A stretch of 64,000 nucleotides of DNA from Gammaproteobacteria bacterium (GCA_018828385.1 JAHJVE010000008.1:372001-436000), one strand, 5' to 3'. Counted from the stretch's first letter, positions 34,773-45,035 are shown. Program-made: numbers and translations. The notes: generated from the sequence alone by a model not told the origin.

Positions 34773-35459
34773 ATGACTACCTCAACCGTTTTTCCCTCAT
34801 CGATGCAGCGGATTTCCGCCGTCGCATCCACCCTGTTTCAAAAAATCCTGATGCTCGCCGGCATGCTTTTCGTTCTCGCACTGGCTGGCCTGCAAAGCGG
34901 CAATCCAACCCTGGTTGAAAGCTTGAAGGCGCTGCAGCCCGACAGCGAACTCGATGCCGACAGCCCGGAAGCCCCAGTCGTTGCCGAGCCGGCGAACGAA
35001 GCGCTCAGCGCCCGCATGCTCGTCGCCATGGACTACGTCTCCCGCCGCTATCGCGTCGCCCCGGACGCCCTTCAACCGATTTTTGCCACGGCCCAGGTCG
35101 CCGGCCGCCAGTTGCATCTCGATCCCTTGCTCATCATCGCCGTCATTGGCATCGAGTCGCGCTTCAATCCGTTCTCCGAAAGCGTCGTTGGCGCCAAGGG
35201 GCTGATGCAGGTCATGCCGCGCTTCCATCAGGACAAGTTGCCGGAAGACGCTGATCAGACGGCCTTCCTCAATCCGGTCATCAATGTCCAGGTCGGGGCC
35301 AGAATCCTCAAGGAATCGATACGCCGCAACGGCGGGCTGGAAAACGGCCTGCAGCAATTTGCCGGGGCCATCGGCGATCCGGAGCGGCGCTATTCGAACA
35401 AGGTGCTGGCCGAAAAACTGCGTCTCGAACAGGCCGTCGAAAAGTTCAGAACGACCTGA
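34773..35459 (+). CDS. Membrane-anchored lytic transglycosylase (SLT domain)
   Basis: Cleaves peptidoglycan to 1,6-anhydro products. It has 228 residues. An N-terminal span at about 18-42 anchors it, a linker follows, then the SLT domain from about 85. The catalytic Glu is in IIAVIGIESRFNPFSES, and GAKGLMQVMPRFH follows as in soluble lytic transglycosylases. The C-terminus ends with a YSNKVLAEKLRL helix. GGAGG precedes the ATG. Transcription probably starts at the 34583 promoter, leaving a long leader. Confidence 0.9.
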   Translation: MTTSTVFPSSMQRISAVASTLFQKILMLAGMLFVLALAGLQSGNPTLVESLKALQPDSELDADSPEAPVVAEPANEALSARMLVAMDYVSRRYRVAPDALQPIFATAQVAGRQLHLDPLLIIAVIGIESRFNPFSESVVGAKGLMQVMPRFHQDKLPEDADQTAFLNPVINVQVGARILKESIRRNGGLENGLQQFAGAIGDPERRYSNKVLAEKLRLEQAVEKFRTT

Positions 35460-35466
35460 TGTCGCG

Positions 35467-36303
35467 TTAGTCCGGCAGGTTGATGAACGCCAGCAACTCG
35501 CGGACAAAACGCTCGCGCTGCCACTGGTGCGGCGAATGGTCGGTGCCCTCGTAAATGTGCAGGACGGCATTCGGGATGTTGTCGGCGACGTAATAGGCCG
35601 TCGACGCGTGGTAGAAATTGCTCTCGCCGCCATAAACGAGCAGCGTTGGTAACGGAATGTTGGCCAGCACGTCGCGGTAATCGGCGGCGCTCAGGCTCAG
35701 CCAGCAGTTGATCAACGGCTCGGGATCCTGGGCCTGCAGCGCGGCGCGCGAGCGTTGCCAGCCGGTGGCGTTCTGCAGGTACTTTTCCTCGGCCCGCTTG
35801 TTGAGGCCGTGCGCCGTCAGCTTGAGGACGCCCTCGGCAAAATCGTCGCGCAGCCAGGAAACCAGCTCATTGTTACGGTCGACGCCAAAATTCCCGTAAA
35901 TTCCATGTTCCCAGTCATCGGCCGTCAGCAGCTTGGGCGACTGGTCGATCAGGCACAGCTTGCCCAGCCCGTGCGTGCCGTGGTCGCGCAGGTATTGCCA
36001 AAGCGTCAGCGCGCCCATCGAATGGCCGATGGCGGTGGCGTCGTGTACGCCGAAATGGTCGATCAGGTTCCGGAGATCGCGCGCCATGCGTTCGACCGTC
36101 GCCGAGCCGGGCTGGCTCAGCGTATGGCCGCCGTGGCCGCGCGCATCCCAGCGAAAGACCCGGTGCTGGGCGTTCAGCTCGGCCATGAACGGGAACCATT
36201 CCTGGCTGCTCGACGTCCAGCCATGGAGCAGGATCAGCGGCGAACCTTCGCCGGAAATCCTGACATGGATCTTCTCGCCATCGTCGGCCACGAAATGTGT
36301 CAT
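35467..36303 (-). CDS. Alpha/beta hydrolase
   Basis: It has 278 residues. Oxyanion and nucleophile motifs are ILLHGWTSSSQEW and IGHSMGALTLWQY (nucleophile Ser). The acid is probably in the LVYGGESNFYHAST segment, and the catalytic His is in GTDHSPHQWQRE. The fold and motifs match haloperoxidase or epoxide-hydrolase-like enzymes, but the substrate is unknown. It is convergent with the transglycosylase gene, with a 7-base gap, and divergent from the MBL-fold gene. A degenerate repeat-like stretch lies at 35873-35895. Confidence 0.85.
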   Translation of the reverse strand: MTHFVADDGEKIHVRISGEGSPLILLHGWTSSSQEWFPFMAELNAQHRVFRWDARGHGGHTLSQPGSATVERMARDLRNLIDHFGVHDATAIGHSMGALTLWQYLRDHGTHGLGKLCLIDQSPKLLTADDWEHGIYGNFGVDRNNELVSWLRDDFAEGVLKLTAHGLNKRAEEKYLQNATGWQRSRAALQAQDPEPLINCWLSLSAADYRDVLANIPLPTLLVYGGESNFYHASTAYYVADNIPNAVLHIYEGTDHSPHQWQRERFVRELLAFINLPD

Positions 36304-36370
36304 CGGCTCGCTCTTTGAAATCGGAAGGCCGCCAGTATAATCGCCGCCATCAATACGCAGGAGTATGGAA

Positions 36371-37315
36371 ATGTTCGACTGGAGAGACTACGGCAACGGC
36401 ATCATCGCCTTCGACGCCGGCTACGTGCGCCCCATCCTGGCCGCCATCCACATGATCGTCGATGACGGCCGCGTCGCCTTCATCGACACCGGCAGCAACG
36501 ACTCGCTGCCCAACGTGCTCGAAGCGCTGAGCAAGGTCGGCCTGGGCCGCGAGGCCGTCGATTACGTCATCCTCACCCACATCCACCTCGACCACGCCGG
36601 CGGCGCCGGTTCGCTCATGGGCGAATTCCCCAATGCCAAGCTGGTTGTCCATCCGCGCGGCTCGCGCCACATGGCTGAACCGTCCAAGCTCGTCGCCGGC
36701 GTCACCGCCGTCTACGGCAAGGAATACGTCGAGAACGTTTACGGCGACATCCTGCCCATTCCCGCCGAGCGCATCATCGACGCCCACGAAGGCCTGACCA
36801 TCCAGCTCGGTCGCCGCCAACTGCACATGATCGACACCCCGGGCCACGCCAAGCACCACATCTGCATCGTCGACGAGAAGGCCAAGGCCATCTTCACCGG
36901 CGACATGTTCGGGCTTTCCTATCGTGAATTCGACGTCGATGGCCGCCAGTTCATCCAGCCGACCACCAGCCCGACCCAGTTCGACCCGGCCGAAATGCGT
37001 GCTTCCATCGACCGCCTGATGAGCTACCAGCCGCAAGCGATGTACCTGACCCACTACGCCCAGGTCACCGACCTGCCGGCCCAGGCCGCCAACCTGCATC
37101 GCCGCCTCGACGCCCACGTCGCCATCGCCGAAGCCCATGCGAATGACGGCGAAACCCGCCACGCCGCGACCAAGCAGGCGCTCACTGCCTACCTGCTGGC
37201 CGAACTGCGTGCCCACGGCTGTACGCTATCGGAGTCGACTATCCTCGACATCCTGGCAACCGATATCGAACTCAATGTGCAGGGGCTGACTTGGTGGCTG
37301 GATCACCGGGCCTGA
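36371..37315 (+). CDS. MBL-fold metallo-hydrolase
   Basis: It has 314 residues from the ATG at 36371; AGGAG lies 7 bases upstream, while the ATG at 36365 is too close to it. The metal motif HIHLDHAGGAGSL, then MIDTPGHAKHHICIVDE and FTGDMFGLSY complete the metallo-beta-lactamase-type site. The long C-terminal part (about 200-314) is not of the glyoxalase II type. The substrate is unknown. A TATAAT at 36336-36341 could be its promoter -10 element. Confidence 0.87.
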   Translation: MFDWRDYGNGIIAFDAGYVRPILAAIHMIVDDGRVAFIDTGSNDSLPNVLEALSKVGLGREAVDYVILTHIHLDHAGGAGSLMGEFPNAKLVVHPRGSRHMAEPSKLVAGVTAVYGKEYVENVYGDILPIPAERIIDAHEGLTIQLGRRQLHMIDTPGHAKHHICIVDEKAKAIFTGDMFGLSYREFDVDGRQFIQPTTSPTQFDPAEMRASIDRLMSYQPQAMYLTHYAQVTDLPAQAANLHRRLDAHVAIAEAHANDGETRHAATKQALTAYLLAELRAHGCTLSESTILDILATDIELNVQGLTWWLDHRA

Positions 37316-37337
37316 TCGGCGTCGGCTGACCGGGAAA

Positions 37338-37374
37338 TCCCACGGTCAACCGGATTTTTGGCCTGAAATCCAAA
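37338..37374 (+). repeat. Interspersed repeat copy, after the MBL-fold gene
   Basis: A plus-oriented copy: CACGGTCAACCGG, TTTTTGGCC, TGAAAT. It lies between convergent genes, and a further TTTGAAAT piece lies at about 37384. Confidence 0.75.
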
Positions 37375-37445
37375 AACGCGCGAATTTGAAATCGGTGCGC
37401 CGTTGTTTGCTGTCGATCAAGCCTCTGCCTCTCGGTGCATTGGCT

Positions 37446-39659
37446 TCAGACGACGGACCATTCCGCATCTTCCTTTGCTGGCGCGTGCAGCTTTTGCGTG
37501 CTGCCGGCCAGCAGGCGACGAACAGGTGTGCCTCGGACGCTTGCTGAGGCGCCATGGTCAAGCTTGAAAGCGGAAACCTGCCGCTTCAATTGTTGCGCCT
37601 GCTCTTCCAGCGATTCGGCGGCGGCTGCCGCTTGTTCGACCAGGGCGGCATTTTGCTGGGTGACTTCGTCCATCTGGGCGATGGCCTTGTTGACCTGCTC
37701 AATGCCGGTGGTTTGTTCGACCGAGGCGGCGCTGATGCCGGAGACAATGGTGGACAGGCTGGAGATGGCGGTCATGATTTCGCTCATGCTCTGGCCGGCT
37801 TGCTCGGCCTGGCTGGTGCCATGCTCGACCTTGCCGGCTGAATCCCGGATCAGGGCGGAAATTTCCTTGGCGGCCTGCGCCGTGCGATGAGACAGGGCGC
37901 GGACTTCGGTGGCGACGACAGCAAAGCCCTTGCCCTGCTCGCCGGCGCGGGCGGCTTCGACGGCGGCGTTGAGGGCGAGGATGTTGGTCTGGAAGGCGAT
38001 GCCTTCGATGACGCTGATGATGTCGCCGATCTTGCGCGAACTGTCGCGGATTTCGAGCATGGTGGCGGCCGAGGTATTGACGATTTCGCCGCCGCGCTGG
38101 GCGATTTCGGAGGCTGACTGGCCGAGGCGGTTGGCCTGTTTGGCGCTGTCGGTGTTTTGCTGGGCGGTGGCAGTGAATTCCTCAATGCTCGCGGCCGTTT
38201 CTTCGAGGCTGGAGGCTTGTTCCTCGGTACGCACCGAAAGGTCGCTGTTGCCGGCGGAAATTTCCTTGGCGGCGGTCGAGATCGTATCGACGGCGCCGAC
38301 GACGTTGCCGATCAGTTCCTGCAGCTTGGTGACCGTAGCGTTGAGGCCTTCGGCCGTTTCGCCAAACAGCCCTGGGTAGTGCCTGTCGATCTTGTGCGTC
38401 AGGTCGCCCTCGGCCAGTGCTTGCGATACGGACGAAATGTCGGAAAGCGCCTGTTCGGCCGTCGTGCTCAGGCCGTTGAGCAGGTCGATCAGGGTCTTCG
38501 GGTAGCCCTGCTTGCGGACGGTGTCGATCTGCTGCGCGAAGTCCCCCTGCGCCGCGGCATCGACGATGGAACGAACCTCGTCGACCACCTGGACCAGGGC
38601 GCTCACCGTGGCATTGATGGCGTTGGCCGTCTGTCCGAACGCGCCGGGGTAAACCGCATCCACTTTTTGCGAAAGATCGCCGGCGGCCAGCGCCGAGGCG
38701 ACGCGCGAAACGTCCTGCAGGCTGGTGTCGGTGACGACCATCAACTGGTTGAGGGCGCTCGCGATTTCCTTGCCGAAGCCCTGTTTGCCGGCCGGGTCGA
38801 TCCGCTTGCCGAGATTGCCCTTTTCCGCTGCATGGACCATTTGCCGAATTTCATCGACGAGACCGCCCAGGCTGTCCTGCATCTGCTTCATGGCGGCCAG
38901 CATGCTTGCCGAGTCTCCGGGCTGGACGACGATCGTCCCACCGAGGTCGCCGCGGGCGATGCGATTGGCCACCTCGACGGCTTCCGCCGGTTCGCCGCCG
39001 ATTCGCCGATTGAGCGAGGTCGCCAGCGATTTCATGCCGAACACGACCAGGGCGCAGCCGACAACGCTGGCGATGATCGCGATGATACTGTCGGTCCGGC
39101 TGGTGTCCGTCAACTGCTGCATCGATGCCTCGGCAAACTGACTGGCGACGCTGACCGTCGCCTCGACACCGGTCCGGTGCGCCTCGTAGTACTGGCGCAT
39201 CTGTCTGAGCGAAGCGTCGAGCGTCGCCGTGTCCTGCACGGCGACGGCCGGCAGGAACTTGTTGTCGAGTTCGGCCCAGAACAGGTCGGCCTGCCGGCGC
39301 TGCTCGCCGAGCAATTTCTGTTTGACGCCGGCGTCAAGGTCGCTCTCGGTCCAGAACTTGTTGCGCTCGTCGTATTCCTTTTTCAGCCGATGGATTTTGT
39401 CGACCAGTTGCGGGCGCTGCTCAAGTGTTGCGCTGGCGATATCGTAGGCGACCAACTGGGCTTCGATGACGTAGAGCGGCGGCGGCAGAATGTCGGCGAC
39501 GACATCCTTGCCCTGTCCCATCAAGGTCGCCGCCGACGAGACTTTTTGCAGGGCGGCGATGCCAACGCCGCCAACGACCAGCAGCACCACAAAAACCATC
39601 AAGGAAATAACGCGCAGAAATTTGCCCAGCGGCAGATTTTCAAGGAATTGCATGCTCAT
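37446..39659 (-). CDS. Methyl-accepting chemotaxis protein with a poly-HAMP array
   Basis: It has 737 residues. A first membrane span at about 14-34, a helical-bundle periplasmic domain (about 35-190) and a second span near 192-212 precede several HAMP-like units in tandem (about 215-455). Repeats of the form LAxGDLxxKID, YPGxFGxTAxxxNATV are visible. The cytoplasmic signalling hairpin has the invariant tip IIGVIE-type region as [20 protein letters not shown]. The ligand is unknown. The C-terminus lacks an NWETF-type tether. It is flanked by repeat copies on both sides. Confidence 0.93.
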   Translation of the reverse strand: MSMQFLENLPLGKFLRVISLMVFVVLLVVGGVGIAALQKVSSAATLMGQGKDVVADILPPPLYVIEAQLVAYDIASATLEQRPQLVDKIHRLKKEYDERNKFWTESDLDAGVKQKLLGEQRRQADLFWAELDNKFLPAVAVQDTATLDASLRQMRQYYEAHRTGVEATVSVASQFAEASMQQLTDTSRTDSIIAIIASVVGCALVVFGMKSLATSLNRRIGGEPAEAVEVANRIARGDLGGTIVVQPGDSASMLAAMKQMQDSLGGLVDEIRQMVHAAEKGNLGKRIDPAGKQGFGKEIASALNQLMVVTDTSLQDVSRVASALAAGDLSQKVDAVYPGAFGQTANAINATVSALVQVVDEVRSIVDAAAQGDFAQQIDTVRKQGYPKTLIDLLNGLSTTAEQALSDISSVSQALAEGDLTHKIDRHYPGLFGETAEGLNATVTKLQELIGNVVGAVDTISTAAKEISAGNSDLSVRTEEQASSLEETAASIEEFTATAQQNTDSAKQANRLGQSASEIAQRGGEIVNTSAATMLEIRDSSRKIGDIISVIEGIAFQTNILALNAAVEAARAGEQGKGFAVVATEVRALSHRTAQAAKEISALIRDSAGKVEHGTSQAEQAGQSMSEIMTAISSLSTIVSGISAASVEQTTGIEQVNKAIAQMDEVTQQNAALVEQAAAAAESLEEQAQQLKRQVSAFKLDHGASASVRGTPVRRLLAGSTQKLHAPAKEDAEWSVV

Positions 39660-39782
39660 TCAGCCTGTGGTGAAGGGATCGAAAGATTGCGGCAAATCGC
39701 CAGCGAGCGGGAATTCTGCGCCCAATTATAGAGTGAATCTTTTCGCCGAATGTTGGCGCAATGGGCCTTGAATAGCGCCATT

Positions 39783-39819
39783 ACTACGGTCAACCCGAAA
39801 AAAGGCCTAATTTTGAAAT
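39783..39819 (+). repeat. Interspersed repeat copy, upstream of the MCP gene
   Basis: A plus-oriented copy: ACTACGGTCAACCCG, AAAGGCCTAATTTTGAAAT. It lies between the start of the MCP gene and the end of lnt, both minus. Confidence 0.85.
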
Positions 39820-39842
39820 CTGCGGACCGCTGTCCGGCCGGA

Positions 39843-41324
39843 TCAGTCGGTGCGTCGGCGCTTGCCGCTCAGGCCAAGGATGGCCAGGGCCACGATCAGC
39901 CCCAGTGCCAGCCAGTTTCCGACGCGGGCAAACGGCGTCATGCCTTGGTAGGCCCGCACGTTGCCGTGCAGCACGCCGGTGGTGAAGGCGGGCAGGGCGG
40001 CGCTGACCCGGCCGTGGGCGTCGATGATGGCGGTCATTCCGGTGTTCGTCGCGCGCAGCATCGGGCGGCCGGTTTCGGCGGCGCGCATCCGGGAAATCTG
40101 CAAATGCTGCGGCTGGGCCAGCGAATGGCCGAACCAGGCGGTGTTCGACAGGTTGGCCAGAATGCCGGCCGGCGGCAGGGCGCGGATGATTTCCTCGCCG
40201 AAAACGTCTTCGTAGCAGATGTTGGCCGCCACGTGTCGGCCGGCGACGGCGAGCGGCGTCTGGACTTCCGGGCCGCGCGTGAAGGACGACATGGGGATGT
40301 TGGCGTAGGCCATGAACCAGGCGAAACCGGCTGGGATGAATTCGCCGAAGGGGACCAGGTGGTTCTTGCTGTAAACCTGCAGCGGCGAGCTGCCGATGCT
40401 CACGGCGCTGTTGTAGTAGCCGCGGTCATTGCCGGTCAGCGTGCCGAAAATGATGTCGCCGTTCTGGCGTTTGGCCAAGGCTTTGAGTTCGTCGAGGTAT
40501 TCGCCCGGAATCTGGTCGATGAAAACCGGGATGGCCGTTTCCGGCAGCACGGTCAATTGCGCCGGGTTCTCCGTGATCAGTTCGCGGTAGAGGTCGAGGG
40601 TGCGGAAGAAGGCTTCCGGCCGGAATTTCATTTCCTGCGGCACGTTGCCCTGGACCAGCGCGACGCTGATCGGCTCGCCGACCGGCGTCGTCCACGCCAC
40701 CTGCTGCAGGCCGAGGCCGCCCATGGCGAGCAATGCGGCAAAGGGGATGCCGACCCGCCAGCGGACGAGCAGGGCGCCGCTCAGCGCGACGAACAGCGAT
40801 AACCCGTGCACGCCGAGCAGCGGCGCGAAGCTGGCCAGCGGGCTGGGCGCGGTTTGCGAGTAGCCGACGGTGAGCCACGGGAAACCCGTGAAAATCCAGC
40901 CTTTTAGCCAGTCGACCGTAGCAATCAGCGCGGCGAAAAGCAGCGCCTGTCGCCAGAAGGCGTCGGGTTGAAGGCGCTTGAAGCAGTAGCCGGCGACCAT
41001 CGGAAACAGCGCCATCACGGTGCAGAACAGGAAGGCGGCCGGCCCGGCCAGCCACCACGGCATGCCGCCAAAGACCGAGAGACTGACGAAGACCCAGGAA
41101 ACGCCGGTCAGGAAAAAGCCCATGCCGAAGGCGAGGCCGGTGAGCAAGCCTTGCCGCGGGTTGGCGGCGTCGAGCAGCAGCCAGAAGAACCCGAGCCAGA
41201 CGAGCGGCGCCAGCCAGAATAGGCCGAACGGCGCGAAGCAACCGACGCCGACGACGCCGATGGTCGCGGCGATCAGATAGCGTGCTGCCCGGTTTCTAGC
41301 CAGTAAAGTCTTCAGCACCGGCAA
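39843..41324 (-). CDS. lnt: Apolipoprotein N-acyltransferase
   Basis: Adds the third acyl chain to lipoproteins at the inner membrane. It has 493 residues. About eight hydrophobic spans are followed by the periplasmic nitrilase domain. The catalytic triad is visible: Glu in VLPETAIPVF, Lys in YSKNHLVPFGEF and Cys in ANICYEDVFGEEI. The N-terminal 10 codons overlap corC. Last gene of miaB-ybeZ-ybeY-corC-lnt, the order also found in E. coli. A degenerate repeat core occurs at 40912-40926. Confidence 0.94.
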   Translation of the reverse strand: MPVLKTLLARNRAARYLIAATIGVVGVGCFAPFGLFWLAPLVWLGFFWLLLDAANPRQGLLTGLAFGMGFFLTGVSWVFVSLSVFGGMPWWLAGPAAFLFCTVMALFPMVAGYCFKRLQPDAFWRQALLFAALIATVDWLKGWIFTGFPWLTVGYSQTAPSPLASFAPLLGVHGLSLFVALSGALLVRWRVGIPFAALLAMGGLGLQQVAWTTPVGEPISVALVQGNVPQEMKFRPEAFFRTLDLYRELITENPAQLTVLPETAIPVFIDQIPGEYLDELKALAKRQNGDIIFGTLTGNDRGYYNSAVSIGSSPLQVYSKNHLVPFGEFIPAGFAWFMAYANIPMSSFTRGPEVQTPLAVAGRHVAANICYEDVFGEEIIRALPPAGILANLSNTAWFGHSLAQPQHLQISRMRAAETGRPMLRATNTGMTAIIDAHGRVSAALPAFTTGVLHGNVRAYQGMTPFARVGNWLALGLIVALAILGLSGKRRRTD

Positions 41325-42147
41325 GTGGCATGGGGGCCGGCGTCACCAGCAGGGTGTACAGCCGGCGGCTGTCGGCGCGCAGGACCTGGAAGCGGACGCC
41401 GTCGATGTCCATGACTTCGTTGCGCTTCGGCACGCGGCCGAGATGGCGCAGGACGAGGCCGCCGACGGTGTCGAACTCGTCGTCCGAGAAGGCGGTCTTG
41501 AAGGCTTCGTTGAAGTCCTCGATCTCGGTGCGCGCCTTGACGCGGTAGCGGCCGGAGGCATCGAGACGGATGTTGTCGTGGGTTTCGTCGAAGTCGTATT
41601 CGTCCTCGATGTCGCCGACGATCTGTTCGAGCACGTCTTCGATGGTGACCAGGCCGGCGACGCCGCCGTATTCATTGACGACGATGGCCATGTGGTTGCG
41701 CGAGACGCGGAATTCGCGGAGCAGCACGTTGAGGCGCTTCGATTCGGGGATGAAGACGGCCGGGCGCAGCCAGTCGCGCAGGTCAAAATCGGGTTCGATC
41801 TGGAGGCGCAGCAGATCCTTGGCGAGCAGCACGCCAAGCACCTTGTCGCGGTCGCCGTCGACCACCGGAAAACGGGAGTGGGCGGCTTCGATGACGACGG
41901 GGACGATTTCGCTGAGCGGGTCGTCGATGTCGATGACATCCATCTGGGCCCGGGGAATCATGACGTCGGTAACGCGGGTGTCGGAGGCGGCGAGGGCGCC
42001 TTCGATGATGGTCAGCGCATCGGCATCCATCAGGTTGCGCTCGTAGGCGCCATGCAGGATTTCTAGCAACTGCTCGCGGTCTTCAGGCTCGCGCAGCAGC
42101 AGGGAAGTCAGTCGTTCAATGAAACTCGGTTTACTGTCACTGTCCAT
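41296..42147 (-). CDS. corC: CorC/HlyC-family CBS protein
   Basis: It has 283 residues. A CBS pair at about 60-190 (VTDVMIPRAQMDVIDIDD and GVLLAKDLLRLQIEPDFD) is followed by the CorC_HlyC transporter-associated domain, with FDTVGGLVLRHLGRVP. It lacks the DUF21 membrane domain, as does E. coli YbeX/CorC, which is linked to Mg/Co efflux and to ribosome metabolism. It overlaps lnt by 29 bases and lies 5 bases after ybeY, within the conserved miaB-lnt operon. Confidence 0.92.
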   Translation of the reverse strand: MDSDSKPSFIERLTSLLLREPEDREQLLEILHGAYERNLMDADALTIIEGALAASDTRVTDVMIPRAQMDVIDIDDPLSEIVPVVIEAAHSRFPVVDGDRDKVLGVLLAKDLLRLQIEPDFDLRDWLRPAVFIPESKRLNVLLREFRVSRNHMAIVVNEYGGVAGLVTIEDVLEQIVGDIEDEYDFDETHDNIRLDASGRYRVKARTEIEDFNEAFKTAFSDDEFDTVGGLVLRHLGRVPKRNEVMDIDGVRFQVLRADSRRLYTLLVTPAPMPLAGAEDFTG

Positions 42148-42152
42148 AATAT

Positions 42153-42599
42153 TTAAACCGCATAGGGGTCTGGATAACCCATTGCGGCGAGAATCTCCCT
42201 TTCTTCGTCTTCCATGGCCTGGGCATCGTCGTCGTTTTCGTGATCCCAGCCCTGTAAATGCAGCATACCATGCACCGTCAGGTGCGCGTAATGAGCAGTC
42301 TGAGGCTTGTTCTGCTCGGCCGCCTCGCGGGCGACGACGCTCGGGCAGATGACCAGGTCGCCCGTCACGACGGGCTCCGTGTCATACGGAAAGGACAGCA
42401 CATTGGTCGCGTAATCCTTGCCGCGGTACTCGTTGTTCAGCGTCCGGCCTTCGTCGGCATCGACCAGGCGGATCGTCACCTCACCACCGCCAAGCAGCGC
42501 GGCGCGCGCCCATTTCACGAAATCCGCCCGCAAGGGTAGGCCCTCACGATTACAGGCGTATTGCACGGACAGGTTAAGTCGGTTGCTGGTTTTTTTCAT
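42153..42599 (-). CDS. ybeY: Endoribonuclease YbeY
   Basis: Single-strand endoribonuclease for 16S rRNA maturation and ribosome quality control. It has 148 residues. The metal site [20 protein letters not shown] carries the three conserved His. [20 protein letters not shown] and TNVLSFPYD are also family-typical. It overlaps ybeZ by 26 bases. Confidence 0.94.
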   Translation of the reverse strand: MKKTSNRLNLSVQYACNREGLPLRADFVKWARAALLGGGEVTIRLVDADEGRTLNNEYRGKDYATNVLSFPYDTEPVVTGDLVICPSVVAREAAEQNKPQTAHYAHLTVHGMLHLQGWDHENDDDAQAMEDEEREILAAMGYPDPYAV

Positions 42600-43587
42600 A
42601 GGCTTCGACGATGCGGGCGACCAACGGATGGCGCACCACGTCTTCCTTCTTGAAATGGGTAAAGGCCAGGCCGCGCACGCCCTTGAGAATATCCGTCGCT
42701 TCCTTGAGGCCGCTCTTGTGCCCCTTGGGCAGATCGATCTGGGTGACGTCGCCGGTCACCACGGCCTTGGCGCCAATGCCGATGCGGGTCAGGAACATTT
42801 TCATCTGCTCGGGCGTCGTGTTCTGCGCCTCGTCGAGGATGATGAAGGCGTGGTTGAGCGTCCGACCGCGCATGAAGGCGAGCGGGGCGATCTCGATGGC
42901 GCGCTTTTCGTAGAGCTTGCTGACGCGGTCGGCGCCCATAAGGTCGTAGAGCGCGTCGTAGAGCGGCCTGAGATACGGGTCGATCTTCTGTGTCAGGTCG
43001 CCGGGCAGGAAACCGAGGCGCTCACCGGCTTCGACGGCCGGGCGGGTCAGGATGATGCGTTCGACCAGGTCGCGCTCGAAGGCATCGACAGCCGATGCGA
43101 CGGCGAGATAGGTCTTGCCGGTGCCGGCCGGGCCGATGCCGAAGGTGATGTCGTGTTCCTGGATGTGCTTGAGGTACTCGACCTGGCGCGGCGTGCGGCC
43201 GTGCAGTTCGGTCTTGCGGGTGATTAGTTGCGGGCCGTCGACCGGGCCTTCGGCGCGGCGGGAAATGCGGCGCACCGGCGCATTGAGCAATTCGATCAGG
43301 CCGAGCTGGATTTCATCGACGGTCAGCGCCTGGCGCGCCATGCCGTAGAAATGCTGGAGGGCTTCCACGGTCAACCGGGATTTTTCGCCAAAAACGGAAA
43401 AGCGTTCGTTGCGTCGACGGATGACGACATCGAAGGCCGTTTCGATCTGCCGGATGTTTTCGTCGAGCGGGCCGCACAAATTGGCGAGCAGGACGTTATC
43501 GACCGGCGCCAGGGCGAGTTCCACCGGCTTGGCCTTGGCGGCCGGCTTGGCCCGCGCCGCCGGCTTGTCAGTCTTCGCGGATGACAA
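42574..43587 (-). CDS. ybeZ: PhoH-family ATPase YbeZ (PhoL)
   Basis: P-loop ATPase that partners YbeY in RNA metabolism. It has 337 residues. Walker [19 protein letters not shown] and Walker [21 protein letters not shown] are clear; [11 protein letters not shown] follows. The N-terminal region contains [12 protein letters not shown], read from an interspersed repeat copy at 43363. Despite the PhoH name, nothing here suggests Pho control: no Pho-box-like site was seen, and the gene lies inside the miaB-lnt operon. Confidence 0.93.
   Translation of the reverse strand: MSSAKTDKPAARAKPAAKAKPVELALAPVDNVLLANLCGPLDENIRQIETAFDVVIRRRNERFSVFGEKSRLTVEALQHFYGMARQALTVDEIQLGLIELLNAPVRRISRRAEGPVDGPQLITRKTELHGRTPRQVEYLKHIQEHDITFGIGPAGTGKTYLAVASAVDAFERDLVERIILTRPAVEAGERLGFLPGDLTQKIDPYLRPLYDALYDLMGADRVSKLYEKRAIEIAPLAFMRGRTLNHAFIILDEAQNTTPEQMKMFLTRIGIGAKAVVTGDVTQIDLPKGHKSGLKEATDILKGVRGLAFTHFKKEDVVRHPLVARIVEAYEKNQQPT
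43363..43399 (+). repeat. Interspersed repeat copy inside ybeZ
   Basis: A plus-oriented copy (TTCCACGGTCAACCGGGA, then TTTTTCGCCAAAAA) antisense to the gene. It encodes the segment [11 protein letters not shown] in the variable N-terminal part of the protein. Confidence 0.7.
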
Positions 43588-44914
43588 TTTCGCCTCTCAG
43601 CGTGTGCGATAGCGACGAGGTGATGCGGACATCGACGAAGGTGTTGATCAGTCTTGGATTGCCGGCGAAATTGACGATGCGGTTGTTGTCGGTACGGCCG
43701 GCCAGTTCATGCACGTCCTTCTTCGACGTCCCTTCGACCAGTACCCGCTGGATGCTGCCAACCATCGTCTGGCTGATTGCCTGGGCCTGTTCGTCGATAC
43801 GCTTCTGCAAACGCAGCAGGCGGGCCGACTTGACCTCGGCCGGTGTAGCATCGTCGAGCTCCAGCGCCGGGGTGCCTGGGCGCGGGCTGTAAACAAAGGA
43901 GAACGAACTGTCGAAGCCGACTTCGTCGATCAGCTTCATCGTCTTCTCGAAATCCTCGTCGGTTTCGCCGGGGAAGCCGACGATGAAGTCCGACGACAGC
44001 GAAATGTCGGGCCTTGCGGCGCGCAGCTTGCGGATGATCGATTTGTATTCGAGCGTCGTGTAGCCGCGCTTCATGGCCGCCAGTACACGGTCGGAGCCGG
44101 CCTGCACGGGCAGGTGCAGGTGCGATACGAGTTTTGGCACGGTGGCGTAGGTGTCGAACAGGCGCTGCGTCATTTCGCGCGGATGCGAGGTCGTGTAGCG
44201 GATGCGCTCGATGCCCGGCACTTCGGCGATGTACTCGATCAACATTGCCAGATCTGCCTTCTCGTCCGTCTCGGCCATGTCGCCGCGATAGGCATTCACA
44301 TTCTGGCCAAGTAGCGTCACTTCGCCGACGCCATTGGCGGCAAGTCCGGCGACTTCGGTCAGCACGTCGTCGAACGGTCGCGACACCTCGCCGCCGCGCG
44401 TGTAAGGCACGATACAGAAGGTGCAGAACTTCGAGCAACCTTCCATGATCGACACGAAAGCCGAGGCGCCCTTCACTTCAGCCGGCGGCATCGAATCGAA
44501 TTTCTCGATTTCCGGGAAGGAAATGTCGACGGCCGCCTTGCCCTTGGCCTTGCGCTCGGCCATCAGTTGCGGCAAACGATGCAGGGTCTGCGGCCCGAAG
44601 ACGACATCGACGTAAGGCGCCCGGGCGACGATCGCGTCACCCTCCTGGCTGGCCACGCAACCGCCAACGCCGATCACCAGATCGGGATTCAGCTTCTTCA
44701 GGTGACGGACCCGGCCGAGGTCGTGGAAAACCTTCTCCTGCGCCTTCTCGCGCACCGAGCAGGTGTTGAACAGGATGATGTCGGCTTCTTCAACGTTGTC
44801 GGTTCGGACAATCGGTTCGGAGGCATTGAGCACGTCGGCCATCTTGTCCGAATCGTACTCATTCATCTGGCACCCGAAGGTACGGATGAATAATTTCTTG
44901 GGCATGGGTAACAC
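43568..44914 (-). CDS. miaB: tRNA-2-methylthio-N6-dimethylallyladenosine synthase MiaB
   Basis: Radical SAM methylthiotransferase acting on A37 of tRNAs. It has 448 residues; a start at 44905 ([17 protein letters not shown]) is equally likely. The N-terminal UPF0004 domain has the first Cys in [12 protein letters not shown], and the radical SAM motif [18 protein letters not shown] gives CxxxCxxC. A TRAM domain is present near the C-terminus. It overlaps ybeZ by 20 bases and is the first gene of the operon. Confidence 0.95.
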   Translation of the reverse strand: MLPMPKKLFIRTFGCQMNEYDSDKMADVLNASEPIVRTDNVEEADIILFNTCSVREKAQEKVFHDLGRVRHLKKLNPDLVIGVGGCVASQEGDAIVARAPYVDVVFGPQTLHRLPQLMAERKAKGKAAVDISFPEIEKFDSMPPAEVKGASAFVSIMEGCSKFCTFCIVPYTRGGEVSRPFDDVLTEVAGLAANGVGEVTLLGQNVNAYRGDMAETDEKADLAMLIEYIAEVPGIERIRYTTSHPREMTQRLFDTYATVPKLVSHLHLPVQAGSDRVLAAMKRGYTTLEYKSIIRKLRAARPDISLSSDFIVGFPGETDEDFEKTMKLIDEVGFDSSFSFVYSPRPGTPALELDDATPAEVKSARLLRLQKRIDEQAQAISQTMVGSIQRVLVEGTSKKDVHELAGRTDNNRIVNFAGNPRLINTFVDVRITSSLSHTLRGEIVIRED

Positions 44915-44989
44915 TTCGCAAATCGGTGGGTGCCGCTTAGGTCATCGCGCGGCACAAAAGTTCGGCATTATAACCGACCGGAAATTCGG

Positions 44990-45019
44990 TTGACCCGCCA
45001 AGCCCCCGCAAACTATAAT
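44990..45019 (+). promoter_or_regulatory. Promoter of tRNA-Met
   Basis: TTGACC at 44990-44995 and TATAAT at 45014-45019 are separated by 18 bases, and the tRNA starts 17 bases on. The -35 lies in CGGTTGACC, a piece of the interspersed repeat core (fragment at about 44975-44995). Confidence 0.75.
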
Positions 45020-45035
45020 CCGCGCCCTCAAGCGT

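Noticed and set aside
38330..38345. GTGACCGTAGC in the MCP gene as a repeat copy
   Set aside because: It encodes the HAMP consensus NATV that also occurs at other HAMP units without the rest of the repeat, so it is a coding coincidence.
38157..39731. 524-residue plus-strand frame antisense to the chemoreceptor
   Set aside because: No motif, repetitive Gly/Asp/Arg content; the MCP is clear on the other strand.
42574..43587. ybeZ (PhoH-like) as a Pho-regulon gene
   Set aside because: The name reflects the family only; no Pho-box-like site and it sits in the miaB-lnt operon.
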